Source of the DNA: Thermococcus sp. MV5
Lineage (GTDB): Archaea > Methanobacteriota_B > Thermococci > Thermococcales > Thermococcaceae
Length of the DNA stretch: 64,000 nt
Direction of reading: 5' to 3'
Assembly: GCF_012027425.1 (NCBI RefSeq)
Contig: NZ_SNUE01000001.1
Coordinates: 1 to 64,000 of the forward strand
Shown here in pieces: positions 52,298 to 60,318 of this stretch (position 1 is its first letter; the number at the start of each line of letters is the position of its first letter). The position numbers and the translations under genes are program-made. The notes under the pieces are model-generated. The model searched no databases. It saw only the letters and a program-made list of their open reading frames with translations, and had not been told where the DNA came from.

Positions 52298-54306
52298 AGT
52301 AATGCACCTCCAATTAACACTATCGCTAATGCTACTAAGTAAGCTAACAGCAATTCATAGAGAAGAGCAAAGAGTGCCCATTTTGTTCCGGCTTCCTGCT
52401 TAATTACCCCAATTGTAGCAACACAGGGGACGTAAATTAGAACAAAGGCCATAAAAGCAAAAGCGGTTACTGGAGTAAAAGCATTACTTGATGCTAAAGC
52501 ATAAGGTAAGCTCTCTTCTCCAACCCCATAAAGTATTCCCATTGTTCCAACAACAACCTCCTTAGCAAGAAAACCAAAGAACAAAGCCACTCCAGCTTTC
52601 CAGTCCCATCCAAATGGTTTGAATATTGGTTCCAAGGCACGCCCTATTGTTGCAACCCACGACTTTGCTAATAATTCACTACTTTCAAGTGCGTTTGAAC
52701 CAAGGTATCCACTTGGTCCAGTAACTGATAAAAGCCAGACTATAATCATCGTTGCAAAGATTATTGTTCCAGCTTTTTTCAAGAATTTTTCCGTCCTTGT
52801 CCAAGTAACTCCAAATATTGTTCTCCAATTGGGTTTGTTATACGGAGGCAATTCCATAACAAAATGCGAAGGCTGTCCTTTGAATATAAACCCCCTAAAG
52901 AGCCAAGCAAGGATTAAAGCTAAGAGTATGCCCAAGATATACATGCTTGTTATCACCGTTCCCTCTCTTCCCATAAAAAATGCCCCTGCGAACAGTGCAT
53001 AAACAGGTAAACGTGCACTACATGACATTAAGGGATTAATTAAGATTGTTAATATTCTGTCCTTCTCATCTTCAAGTGTTCTTGTTGCCATTATTGCTGG
53101 AACATTACATCCAAAGCCCATTATCATTGGTACAACGGATTTTCCATGTAATCCGAATCTGTGCATCACTCTATCCATAACAAAAGCTGCCCTTGCCATG
53201 TATCCGCTATCCTCAAGCCAAGAAAACACCAGGAATAGAAAGGCAATCGGAGGTAAAAACACTAAAACACTCCCCAGCCCTGCTATTATTCCATCTCTTA
53301 AAAGTGAAGCTAAAGCATCGTTGCCTATGCTACTTCCAACTACATCACCAAGCCATCCAAAGAATGCGTCTATTATATCGCTAAACGGTGTTGAAACGTC
53401 AAAAGTAAATTTAAATGCCATCCACATTAGACTGAAAAATACTGGAATGCCTAGATACTTGTGAGTGAATACTTCATCAAGCATTTCAGTAAAGGTAATT
53501 CTTTCTTCTTTCTTAGTAACAGCTTTTTTTGCAATTTCACTAATTATTCTATACCTCTCATCAGCTAACGCGAGTTCGATATCATCATATTTTTTGTGCA
53601 AATCGTTGAAGACATCAATTAAGGTTTTTATTACATCATCTCTCATTTTGCTCTTTTCAATTATTGCTCTTACATCGCTATCCTCTTCTAATAGTTTTAT
53701 TGCAAGCCATCTCAAGTTATACTGTCTAGTTAATTCCTCATCTTTTTCCAAAACCTTAATTAGCTTCTTTATATAAGGTTCGAAGTTTGGATATTCGACT
53801 ATCGGTGGTTTTTTGTCAAGAGATTCTGCAATTCTTTCTTTTAATTTATCAATGCCTTCTCCTTTTGAAGCAATTGTTGGAACAACAGGAACACCTAATA
53901 ACTCTTCAAGTTTTTCTGGATTTACATTATATCCCTTCTCCTCTGAAATATCAATTTTGTTTAAGGCTATAACAACATTTGCCCCAATTTCAAGAAGCTG
54001 TAAAACCAAATAGAGATTTCTTTCGAGATTTGACGCATCTATAATATCAACAACAACTTTTGGTTTCTCTTGGACAATAAAATTTCTTGCAATCTTTTCA
54101 TCAATAGAATAGGCGGTTAAACCGTAAACTCCAGGTAAGTCAACAACCCTAAACCTCATTCCTTTGTGCTCAAGTTCTCCTTCTTTTTTCTCAACTGTTA
54201 CTCCAGGCCAATTACCAATGTGTTGCCTTAAACCGGTTAAAGCATTGAAGATAGTAGTCTTACCAGTATTGGGATTCCCAATTAAAGCTATTACCACTTC
54301 TTTCAT
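52294..54306 (-). CDS. feoB: Ferrous iron transporter FeoB
   Basis: A 670-residue FeoB. The cytosolic G domain has G1 GNPNTGKTT, G3 DLPGVYGLTAYS and G4 NKIDISEEKG. A helical linker and two Gate domains with about nine transmembrane segments follow (VFLPPIAFLFLVFSWLEDSG, GFGCNVPAIMATRTL, FFGFLAKEVVVGTMGILYG). It imports Fe(II). It overlaps feoA2 upstream and the small membrane gene downstream. Confidence 0.96.
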   Translation of the reverse strand: MKEVVIALIGNPNTGKTTIFNALTGLRQHIGNWPGVTVEKKEGELEHKGMRFRVVDLPGVYGLTAYSIDEKIARNFIVQEKPKVVVDIIDASNLERNLYLVLQLLEIGANVVIALNKIDISEEKGYNVNPEKLEELLGVPVVPTIASKGEGIDKLKERIAESLDKKPPIVEYPNFEPYIKKLIKVLEKDEELTRQYNLRWLAIKLLEEDSDVRAIIEKSKMRDDVIKTLIDVFNDLHKKYDDIELALADERYRIISEIAKKAVTKKEERITFTEMLDEVFTHKYLGIPVFFSLMWMAFKFTFDVSTPFSDIIDAFFGWLGDVVGSSIGNDALASLLRDGIIAGLGSVLVFLPPIAFLFLVFSWLEDSGYMARAAFVMDRVMHRFGLHGKSVVPMIMGFGCNVPAIMATRTLEDEKDRILTILINPLMSCSARLPVYALFAGAFFMGREGTVITSMYILGILLALILAWLFRGFIFKGQPSHFVMELPPYNKPNWRTIFGVTWTRTEKFLKKAGTIIFATMIIVWLLSVTGPSGYLGSNALESSELLAKSWVATIGRALEPIFKPFGWDWKAGVALFFGFLAKEVVVGTMGILYGVGEESLPYALASSNAFTPVTAFAFMAFVLIYVPCVATIGVIKQEAGTKWALFALLYELLLAYLVALAIVLIGGALL

Positions 54307-54530
54307 TCTTTCACCTCCACGTAGATTTTCATAGCTATACCTCTTCCAAGAGCAATTTGTCCTCCTTTGACTGAAATAATTAAAGGGCCAGCCATTTGAT
54401 TCCTAACAACGAAAATTTCGCTTCCCGGATTTAGTCCCATATCAACGAGTTTTCTAAAAATTCCATGTCCTCCAGCAAAGTATTTTAGGATCACTCTCTT
54501 TCCTTCTCCTACAAAAGCTAATGGAAACAT
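54303..54530 (-). CDS. feoA: FeoA-domain protein 2
   Basis: A 75-residue SH3-like FeoA protein with GHGIFRKLVDMGLNPGSEIFVVRNQ, PLIISVKGGQIALGRGIAMKI. It overlaps the feoB start by 4 nt. The N terminus (FPLAFVGEGKRVILKYFAGG) differs from the first FeoA, suggesting a division of tasks. Confidence 0.9.
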   Translation of the reverse strand: MFPLAFVGEGKRVILKYFAGGHGIFRKLVDMGLNPGSEIFVVRNQMAGPLIISVKGGQIALGRGIAMKIYVEVKE

Positions 54531-54743
54531 TCACTCCACCTCTATGTATCCAGCCTCTTCAAGCCGGAGCGAAAGTTTATACCCTCTAACTTCAATTTCT
54601 ATAGGATCCCCGAGTGGAGCTCTCTTAATTACCCTAATTTTAGTTCCTGGTGTAAGCCCCATGTCTAAAAGACGAGTCTTAGGACCTCCAGCAATTCTCC
54701 TAACTTTTACAACTTCTCCAGGCATAACTTCGTTCAATCTCAT
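54531..54743 (-). CDS. feoA: FeoA-domain protein 1
   Basis: A 70-residue FeoA: MRLNEVMPGEVVKVRRIAGG, PKTRLLDMGLTPGTKIRVIK, DPIEIEVRGYKLSLRLEEAG. ATG 54743 follows GGAGGTGGGCAT, so the 80-residue reading from 54773 is not preferred. It is first in the feoA-feoA-feoB-membrane operon, downstream of two DtxR-type operators. Confidence 0.92.
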   Translation of the reverse strand: MRLNEVMPGEVVKVRRIAGGPKTRLLDMGLTPGTKIRVIKRAPLGDPIEIEVRGYKLSLRLEEAGYIEVE

Positions 54744-54800
54744 ATGCCCACCTCCATGGACACTTTCATACATACCTATTAGATTTCCCTAATAATCTGT

Positions 54801-54830
54801 GATTAGCCTAATCTAACAATCTTTAAATAG
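54801..54830 (-). promoter_or_regulatory. feo promoter with DtxR-type operator 1
   Basis: On the minus strand TTAGATTAGGCTAATC (complement of 54801-54816) matches TTAGGTTAGGCTAACC of the DtxR box with two changes. It lies just downstream of a TATA-like ATTTAAAG (about 54821-54829), over the expected transcription start. Iron-dependent repression of feo is the natural reading. Confidence 0.7.
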
Positions 54831-54875
54831 TTTTCCGTTTGTAAAGGAAACATACCCTATATGAAAACATGACTT

Positions 54876-54889
54876 TTAGGTTAACCTAA
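54876..54889. promoter_or_regulatory. DtxR-type operator 2 (perfect palindrome)
   Basis: TTAGGTTAACCTAA is a perfect 14-bp palindrome about 50 bp upstream of the feo TATA box. It may be an upstream operator cooperating with the first. Confidence 0.7.
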
Positions 54890-54991
54890 CATGATTAAGA
54901 ATTCCAAATAACATACTATCTAAAATACAATTTGTACAAAATAGTTTGAAAAATAAAAATTTAAGTTTTCTTTTCAAAATGTTGTCCTAAA

Positions 54992-55026
54992 CTGACCTCA
55001 CCTCCGCCTCAAAGGTCGAGGCGTGA
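54992..55026 (-). repeat. IS605-type right-end hairpin remnant (copy e)
   Basis: Read on the minus strand: CACGCCTCGACCTTTGAGGC, then GGAGGTGAGGTCAG. It lies 30 bp past the end of the metallo-beta-lactamase gene, in the position of a terminator. Same stem-loop and GGTCAG tail as the other copies. Confidence 0.5.
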
Positions 55027-55056
55027 AAAAAGGTGCATATATCTATAAGCGCTACT

Positions 55057-55872
55057 CTAAAGCTCTATCACCTTTCCAACGTATAGGGGCTCAAAGTTTT
55101 TTCCAACAGTATACATAAATGACGCCATTGCTTCAAAACCCGTGCAATGACCTGCATAAAGTTTTTGAACGCCCAAGTCTTTTAGACCTCTTATTGCATC
55201 CCTCCGCAATTTCTCGTCAGAGCCCATCAGATGAAAACCTCCTATTAGAGCTTTAATAGGTTTATTCAACAAGTTTTGAGCATGCATTACTATATTTAAG
55301 ATCCCACTGTGACCACAACCCGTTATTACAATGACACTCTCTCCATCTTCTACAACTAGTGCTATATCATCCCTAACAGGATCTTTGATGAGGCCATTAT
55401 CTTTCACAATATATCCAACTCTTCTATCCCAAGTTACTCTCTTGATCTCTCCACTAGTCCAAACTCCATCAAAAATCTTTAATGGCTTCTTATCAAGAAT
55501 AAAGTTTGCTCCAAGAGTTTCCAATTCTTCTTGGAGATATGGAATCCCTATATCCCTTAGCTTAGGTTTTAGAGCTATTCGCTGTAAAAAGATCTCAGGG
55601 TGAGCATAAATATCTATAGTGCTTCTCCTAACTCTAAGAAACTCCCTCAACCCTCCAGTGTGATCATAATGGCCGTGAGTTAAAACGACTGCATCGATTT
55701 TTTCCGGATCTATTTCCAAGGCTTTCATGTTATGGAGAAGAATTTTTCCCTCCGTTCCAACATCCACTAAAATTCTCCTCCCATCGTAATCAATAAAAAG
55801 AGAAAACCCATGATACCCCAAGAGGCCCTTTTTAAAGCCTGCATGATTCTCAAAAAGCACTATACTTCTCAT
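55057..55872 (-). CDS. Metallo-beta-lactamase-fold protein (COG1237-like)
   Basis: A 271-residue MBL-fold hydrolase. VVLTHGHYDHTGGL is the HxHxDH metal motif, VVEDGESVIVITGCGHSGIL carries a metal His, and ALIGGFHLMGSDEKL and LYAGHCTGFEA complete the site. This group includes enzymes assigned to methanopterin precursor formation, but the assignment is weak in Thermococcales. It ends the minus-strand NifX operon. Confidence 0.85.
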   Translation of the reverse strand: MRSIVLFENHAGFKKGLLGYHGFSLFIDYDGRRILVDVGTEGKILLHNMKALEIDPEKIDAVVLTHGHYDHTGGLREFLRVRRSTIDIYAHPEIFLQRIALKPKLRDIGIPYLQEELETLGANFILDKKPLKIFDGVWTSGEIKRVTWDRRVGYIVKDNGLIKDPVRDDIALVVEDGESVIVITGCGHSGILNIVMHAQNLLNKPIKALIGGFHLMGSDEKLRRDAIRGLKDLGVQKLYAGHCTGFEAMASFMYTVGKNFEPLYVGKVIEL

Positions 55873-55882
55873 CTTTGTTCCC

Positions 55883-56785
55883 TCAAATTAACAGTTTACC
55901 AAACTCAACTTCTAAGGTCTGTGTCGTTCTCCATACGAAAGCTCCTTCTCCCTTGAGAACATGCTTTCTCATGGCTCCTTGTGGAACCCCATTTGCTTCA
56001 TAAATCATGCTCTGCATGTCCGGATCGTTATAAAGTACAAGTGTTGGACCGGGAGTGTTGAGAAGGTTCTCCACGACGTACCTAGTTCCTAAAAGGGTAA
56101 CTCTTCCCCTCATCGGCTGGATCAGCAGTGGAATAGCGGCGCTTCCGGGAGTTGTATAGAACAGAACTGCAGCATCATCAATTGCAATTAGGCTGTTTCT
56201 TCTATCTCTCACCGCCGCTGCAAGAATTAAGAACGCCATTCCTACCAGTGTTATGCTGTGAGCACTGCCAAAGTCTACTAAAATGCTCTTTCCAAGCTCT
56301 GGAGCTTCACCTTTAAAGAAGACCTCATCAAGAGTAGTATAGGTTTCTCGTATCACTTCACCATACTTCTCTTTGGACACTGCAGCCTCTGGAACACTTT
56401 TTATTTTTCCTGTTAGTATATCAGAGTAAAGTTTATCCGTAAGGGAACGATCTAATCCATAAATTGTTTGAATTATTGTTGCTGCAGTATAAAGATCATT
56501 TAAAATATCTTCCTTTGCCATTTTTATTGGATCCAGACCAGTTGGTTTATTGTCCTCTATTTTTACTATTGTATCAAACTTCTCCTTTGGATATTTTCCT
56601 CTCGTATCAAAGAAAACCAATTCATATTCCTTCTCTACGAATCTATCCCCAATGTACTCAATCACTTTGGTTGGATCATTGTCGATCCCAAAAATTTTCA
56701 AGTTTCTTCCATGGTAAACAGGGTCATAGTATATTTCTCTCCCTTCATACTCTAAAATTTTTACAGCTAATTTGCTATATTTCAT
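55883..56785 (-). CDS. HerA/VirB4-like fold protein without Walker A
   Basis: A 300-residue protein. The second half (NSLIAIDDAAVLFYTTPGSA, PLLIQPMRGRVTLLGTRYVV, GPTLVLYNDPDMQSMIYEAN, GEGAFVWRTTQTLEVEF) follows the order of the C-terminal part of HerA/VirB4-type ATPases, including a DD pair where Walker B would be. No GK(S/T) loop is seen in the first half. It is therefore probably a non-hydrolysing relative or another fold. Located between nifX and MBL genes; function unknown. Confidence 0.45.
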   Translation of the reverse strand: MKYSKLAVKILEYEGREIYYDPVYHGRNLKIFGIDNDPTKVIEYIGDRFVEKEYELVFFDTRGKYPKEKFDTIVKIEDNKPTGLDPIKMAKEDILNDLYTAATIIQTIYGLDRSLTDKLYSDILTGKIKSVPEAAVSKEKYGEVIRETYTTLDEVFFKGEAPELGKSILVDFGSAHSITLVGMAFLILAAAVRDRRNSLIAIDDAAVLFYTTPGSAAIPLLIQPMRGRVTLLGTRYVVENLLNTPGPTLVLYNDPDMQSMIYEANGVPQGAMRKHVLKGEGAFVWRTTQTLEVEFGKLLI

Positions 56786-56857
56786 AAGATTCACCAAACA
56801 ATAATAGGTAAATAAAGTATAAACGGATTTCTCTTAAGTTAGGAAATAAAAGAAAAG

Positions 56858-57280
56858 TCACCAGTTACCTTTGCCTTGTCCTCTTCTGTGCCCCATTCTT
56901 TGGCCTCTTCCAGGACTTCTCCCTCCTTCAGGACCTAGAATTGCTTGAGTTAATTCCCCACGTAAAAATGCCTTCACAGCTTCTTCTACAGTCATGGTTG
57001 GAGGAGCTGAAACAAATTTTATGCCCGATGCTTGAAGTATTTGGGAAGAGTTGGGCCCAAATTGACCAGCTATGACAACATTTGCACTTTCATTTATACA
57101 AAATTGGGCCGCCTGAACACCAGCTCCTCTTGAAGCACTTGCACCAGGATTAGGAGCTACTTTAGTATTTTTTATTTGTCCTTCTTCAATATCCACTATT
57201 GTGAACACTGGAGCTCTCCCAAAAGCTTGATTAACGAAATCATTCAATCCACCTTTCGCAGTTGCTACCACTATTTTCAT
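56858..57280 (-). CDS. NifX/NafY-like (dinitrogenase iron-molybdenum cofactor) protein
   Basis: A 140-residue PF02579 domain: MKIVVATAKGGLNDFVNQAFGRAPVFTIVDIE, VQAAQFCINESANVVIAGQFGPNSS and TMTVEEAVKAFLRGEL. It ends in a Gly/Arg/His tail (GGRSPGRGQRMGHRRGQGKG). This fold binds metal clusters (NifX, NafY, and the Mo-Cu orange protein). No nitrogenase is present, so an ORP-like role is more plausible. ATG 57280 follows GGTGATAACC. Confidence 0.88.
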   Translation of the reverse strand: MKIVVATAKGGLNDFVNQAFGRAPVFTIVDIEEGQIKNTKVAPNPGASASRGAGVQAAQFCINESANVVIAGQFGPNSSQILQASGIKFVSAPPTMTVEEAVKAFLRGELTQAILGPEGGRSPGRGQRMGHRRGQGKGNW

Positions 57281-57333
57281 GGTTATCACCCAAAAGAATT
57301 AGGGAAACCGAATTTAAAAAAGTTTGCATAAGC

Positions 57334-57546
57334 TCAAAAACCTCCACCTCTATTTGGCCTCAGAAAACCTCTGATAATGAGAAGCACTATGAAGCCCAAG
57401 GCATAAGGAAGGGCCACAAAAAGTAGCCTTATGAAAAAGTAAATGATTCCAATCAGCAAAAGCATGTCAATTAAATAATAAGGTTCTCTCAGGCAATAGT
57501 TAAAGAAACTTTGTCTTCTATAGCCCCTTCCCATTCCTCGTGGCAT
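57334..57546 (-). CDS. Small membrane protein with Gly/Arg N terminus
   Basis: A 70-residue protein. MPRGMGRGYRRQSFFNYCLR is followed by two transmembrane segments (about 24-42 and 44-60) and a final PNRGGGF. Its N terminus echoes the MGRGRGRR of the DUF134 regulator and the tails of both NifX-like proteins. It lies between the two nifX-like genes and may anchor the complex. Function unknown. Confidence 0.65.
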   Translation of the reverse strand: MPRGMGRGYRRQSFFNYCLREPYYLIDMLLLIGIIYFFIRLLFVALPYALGFIVLLIIRGFLRPNRGGGF

Positions 57547-57577
57547 TTATAATCCTCCAAAAATTAAAGAGAAAAGC

Positions 57578-58177
57578 TCACCACCAGCCGAAATATCTGG
57601 CTATCCGGTTTCTTCTATTTGGCATTCCAGTCCATGGACAGTACCCTAATCTTGCTCCCCAGCCACGTCCTCCTCTGCCCCAACCTCTACCAAATCCTCT
57701 TCCTATGCCTCTACCTCTTCCTCCACCCCAACCAAAGCCGTAAGCTGGATACGGTGGGATAGGAGGATAATACTGTGGGTTCTGGGAGGGTACTTGGACA
57801 GGAGGATAAGATGGAGCTTGTGGAAATTCTGATGCTGGTGAAGGGGTTTCTCCCTTTATAATTCTGTCAACGGCTTCCTTTATTGATGTCCCTGCTGGAA
57901 AGGTGTAGTATTTGATCCCAGCTGCTTGAATAGCACTCATGGCATTTGGCCCTATTTGTGATGCTATTATTGTATCAACCCCCTCGTTTATGAGTGTCTG
58001 TACGGCTATTGGACCAGCCCCTCCTCCTGCATATGCAGCTTGATTTTGGAGTACTCTGACATTCTTTATTTCCCCATTCTCCACATCAACTATTGTAAAC
58101 ACTGGTGCCCGCGCAAATACTGGAGCTATAGTATCTTCCAACCCCCCATTTGTCGAACTTGATATTCCAATCCTCAT
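57578..58177 (-). CDS. NifX-like protein with Pro-rich and Gly/Arg-rich tail
   Basis: A 199-residue protein. The N-terminal 115 residues are a PF02579 domain (MRIGISSSTNGGLEDTIAPV, FARAPVFTIVDVENGEIKNV, INEGVDTIIASQIGPNAMSA). A Pro/Tyr-rich linker follows, then a repetitive GRGRGIGRGFGRGWGRGGRG stretch and a last LGYCPWTGMPNRRNRIARYF block as in DUF5320-type proteins. It may deliver or hold a metal cluster at a membrane or scaffold. First gene of the minus operon; start set after GGTGATGAGA. Confidence 0.82.
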   Translation of the reverse strand: MRIGISSSTNGGLEDTIAPVFARAPVFTIVDVENGEIKNVRVLQNQAAYAGGGAGPIAVQTLINEGVDTIIASQIGPNAMSAIQAAGIKYYTFPAGTSIKEAVDRIIKGETPSPASEFPQAPSYPPVQVPSQNPQYYPPIPPYPAYGFGWGGGRGRGIGRGFGRGWGRGGRGWGARLGYCPWTGMPNRRNRIARYFGWW

Positions 58178-58203
58178 TCTCATCACCACCCATATTTCTG
58201 TTA

Positions 58204-58230
58204 TGTGCATATGCACAAAATCTTAAAAAC
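58204..58230 (-). promoter_or_regulatory. Promoter of the NifX operon with TGTGCATATGCACA palindrome
   Basis: The minus-strand TATA (TTTTTAAGA, about 58222-58230) is followed by ATTT and the perfect palindrome TGTGCATATGCACA (58204-58217). A DtxR-like half-site (GATTAACCTAAC, 58236-58247) lies just upstream. The same TATA-palindrome order recurs at 58453-58478. Confidence 0.65.
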
Positions 58231-58249
58231 TTTTCGATTAACCTAACAT

Positions 58250-58437
58250 TTAGCTGGAACATAAAATTTCTACTATTTTCTCCAGATCCATTCTAAGTTT
58301 CGTTAAACTTCTCCCCCGATACACCTAGGCATGATGTTTAAGTTCCCTTTTATACGAAGAAAATCTAACCTCATTCTAAATGCTACTAGTACATCAACAT
58401 TACTAAGGTAATCAATGACAACTCTAATCTTTCTCAT
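58250..58437 (-). pseudogene. Small frameshifted gene with a NifX-type promoter
   Basis: ATG 58437 opens a frame (MRKIRVVIDYLSNVDVLVAF, RMRLDFLRIKGNLNIMPRCI) that stops after 44 codons at a run of five G. Shifting one base there continues as SLTKLRMDLEKIVEILCSS to TAA at 58250. The joined product of about 61 residues looks like a compact alpha/beta protein. The TATA-palindrome promoter before it matches that of the NifX operon. Either a recent indel or a sequencing error; family unknown. Confidence 0.45.
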
Positions 58438-58452
58438 TTCTAAATCAACATG

Positions 58453-58478
58453 ATAGCATATGCACAAAATTTTTAAAG
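58453..58478. promoter_or_regulatory. Second TATA-palindrome promoter, shared by divergent genes
   Basis: GCATATGCACAAAA (58456-58469) joins TTTTTAAAG (58470-58478). The TATA core is nearly symmetric and can serve both the plus-strand MinD genes (ATG 58511) and the minus-strand small frame (ATG 58437). The palindrome has 11 of 14 bases of TGTGCATATGCACA. Confidence 0.6.
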
Positions 58479-58510
58479 TTTTAGGCCTCCCTAACTCTGG
58501 AGGTGAAAAC

Positions 58511-59371
58511 ATGCAAATAGCAGTGAGTGGGGGTAAAGGAGGAACAGGGAAATCAACAGTTGCAATTAACCTAGCAATAGCTCTGAAGGAATATTTCGAC
58601 CTTGCATTGGCTGATTTAGATGTTGAAGCACCAAATGATCACATACTCCTTAATGTTGAGCTTCAAAATGAAGAACCGGTCAACATGTTTATGCCCCGTT
58701 TTGACTATTCAAAGTGTATCAAATGTAGAAAGTGTGCTGAGATTTGTGAAGAAAATGCAATAATCACTATGAAGGATGGGACTCCCTTCTTGATACCAAC
58801 TTTATGTTCCGGTTGTAGAGGATGTGAGATAGTATGTCCTGTTCCAGGGGCAATACTGGAGAAACAGAAAACCATGGGACACACATACCTAACAAACACG
58901 GTCTATGGATTTCCTCTCATAACAGGCAAACTCTTGGAAGGGGAAGAGAGAGCTATGCCAATTGTAGTTGCGGCAAGAAAGAGGGTACAAAAGCTTGATA
59001 ATGAGCTTTTACTAGTAGATACCGCTGCAGGTACAAATAACACCGTTTCCAAAGCTTTAGAAAATTCAAAACTGTTAATCGCAGTTACAGAACCAACCCC
59101 ATTGGGTCTGCATGATCTCGAGCTCATACTAAAACTTGCAGAGCTTATGGGTATTGAGACTTGGATAGTGCTCAATCGAAGTAGCCTTGGTAATAGGGAA
59201 GGAGTGCAAAAAGTGGCAAAAGAATACGGAGTAGAGATAGTTGCAGAAATTCCATATAGTGAGAATATAATCCGAAGCTACATTGAGGGGAAGCCTATAG
59301 TGTTAAGCGAAAATAAAGAAGCAGAGGTCTTCAAAGAACTTGCCAAAAAAGTCGCAGAATATGTGGGGTGA
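58511..59371 (+). CDS. MinD-superfamily ATPase with inserted ferredoxin domain (1)
   Basis: A 286-residue COG1149-type protein. Deviant Walker A GGKGGTGKST lies at residues 8-17. An inserted two-cluster ferredoxin domain (about 60-105) has CIKCRKCAEICEENA and CSGCRGCEIVCP, and LVDTAAGTNNTVSKAL forms the second half. Members include the paired Orp ATPases of the orange-protein operon and relatives of Nbp35/Mrp cluster carriers. ATG 58511 follows GGAGGTGAAAAC. Coupled to the next, paralogous gene. Confidence 0.92.
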   Translation: MQIAVSGGKGGTGKSTVAINLAIALKEYFDLALADLDVEAPNDHILLNVELQNEEPVNMFMPRFDYSKCIKCRKCAEICEENAIITMKDGTPFLIPTLCSGCRGCEIVCPVPGAILEKQKTMGHTYLTNTVYGFPLITGKLLEGEERAMPIVVAARKRVQKLDNELLLVDTAAGTNNTVSKALENSKLLIAVTEPTPLGLHDLELILKLAELMGIETWIVLNRSSLGNREGVQKVAKEYGVEIVAEIPYSENIIRSYIEGKPIVLSENKEAEVFKELAKKVAEYVG

Positions 59372-59376
59372 AAAGG

Positions 59377-60264
59377 ATGCAGATCGCAATAGCAAGTGGA
59401 AAAGGCGGAGTTGGAAAGTCAAGTGTTGCTGCTTCACTAGTTTATCTTCTTAAAGATACTTATAAGCTAATAGCGATTGATGCTGATGCTGATGCACCTA
59501 ATCTGGACCTACTCTTTAATGTGGAGAAATGGGAAGAGGAAAAAGAACTCGTAGGGGCAAAAGTTGCCAAAATAAACACTGAAACATGCATACAATGTGG
59601 CATATGTGCTGAGAGATGTCCTTATGATTGCATAAAATTCATTGATGGAAATTACGTAGTTAATGAATTAACATGTGAAGGTTGTGGCGTTTGTAGGCTT
59701 GTGTGTCCAGTGGAGGGAGTAATTACTTTAGAAGAGGTTCGATCTGGTATAATTAGAAAGACAACGACAAAATACAACTTTCCCTTAATATCAGCACAGC
59801 TCGATGTGGGTAGACCAAATAGTGGAAAGCTTGTTACTGAAGAGAAAGAATGGGCCAAGAAAATTATGAAAGAACAAAATCTAGAACACATGATAGTGGA
59901 CTCAGCAGCAGGGATTGGATGTCAAGTAATAGCAAGTCTTGGAGGTGCGGATGTAGTAATACTTATTGCGGAACCAACTCCCGCTTCATTGAGTGATGTA
60001 AAGAGAGTTTACAAAGTTGTTCAGCATTTTAGAGAACCAGCTTACCTAATAATCAATAAAGCGGACCTAAATCCAGGGTTTAGAGGATTACATGAGTTTG
60101 CTGAGGAAGAAGATATACCCATAATCGGCGAAATACCGTATGACAGAGCAGTTCCAAAAAGTATGACAATGCTCCAACCAGTTATTGAAGCATTTCCACA
60201 ATCTAAAGCATCTAAAGCTCTTAAAGAAATTGCAAGGATAGTAGAAGAAGAAATTTTAAAATAG
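59377..60264 (+). CDS. MinD-superfamily ATPase with inserted ferredoxin domain (2)
   Basis: A 295-residue paralogue of the preceding gene. Walker A is GKGGVGKSS, the ferredoxin insert has CIQCGICAERCPYDC and CEGCGVCRLVCP, and MIVDSAAGIGCQVIASLGGA is the Walker B region. The pair probably forms a heterodimer that loads or moves a metal cluster using ATP. ATG 59377 follows GGGGTGAAAAGG, 5 nt after the previous stop. Confidence 0.92.
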   Translation: MQIAIASGKGGVGKSSVAASLVYLLKDTYKLIAIDADADAPNLDLLFNVEKWEEEKELVGAKVAKINTETCIQCGICAERCPYDCIKFIDGNYVVNELTCEGCGVCRLVCPVEGVITLEEVRSGIIRKTTTKYNFPLISAQLDVGRPNSGKLVTEEKEWAKKIMKEQNLEHMIVDSAAGIGCQVIASLGGADVVILIAEPTPASLSDVKRVYKVVQHFREPAYLIINKADLNPGFRGLHEFAEEEDIPIIGEIPYDRAVPKSMTMLQPVIEAFPQSKASKALKEIARIVEEEILK

Positions 60265-60318
60265 TACCTCCCATTTCTCTCACTAATTTTTAAATAATAT
60301 TATCGTGATTGTATAACC

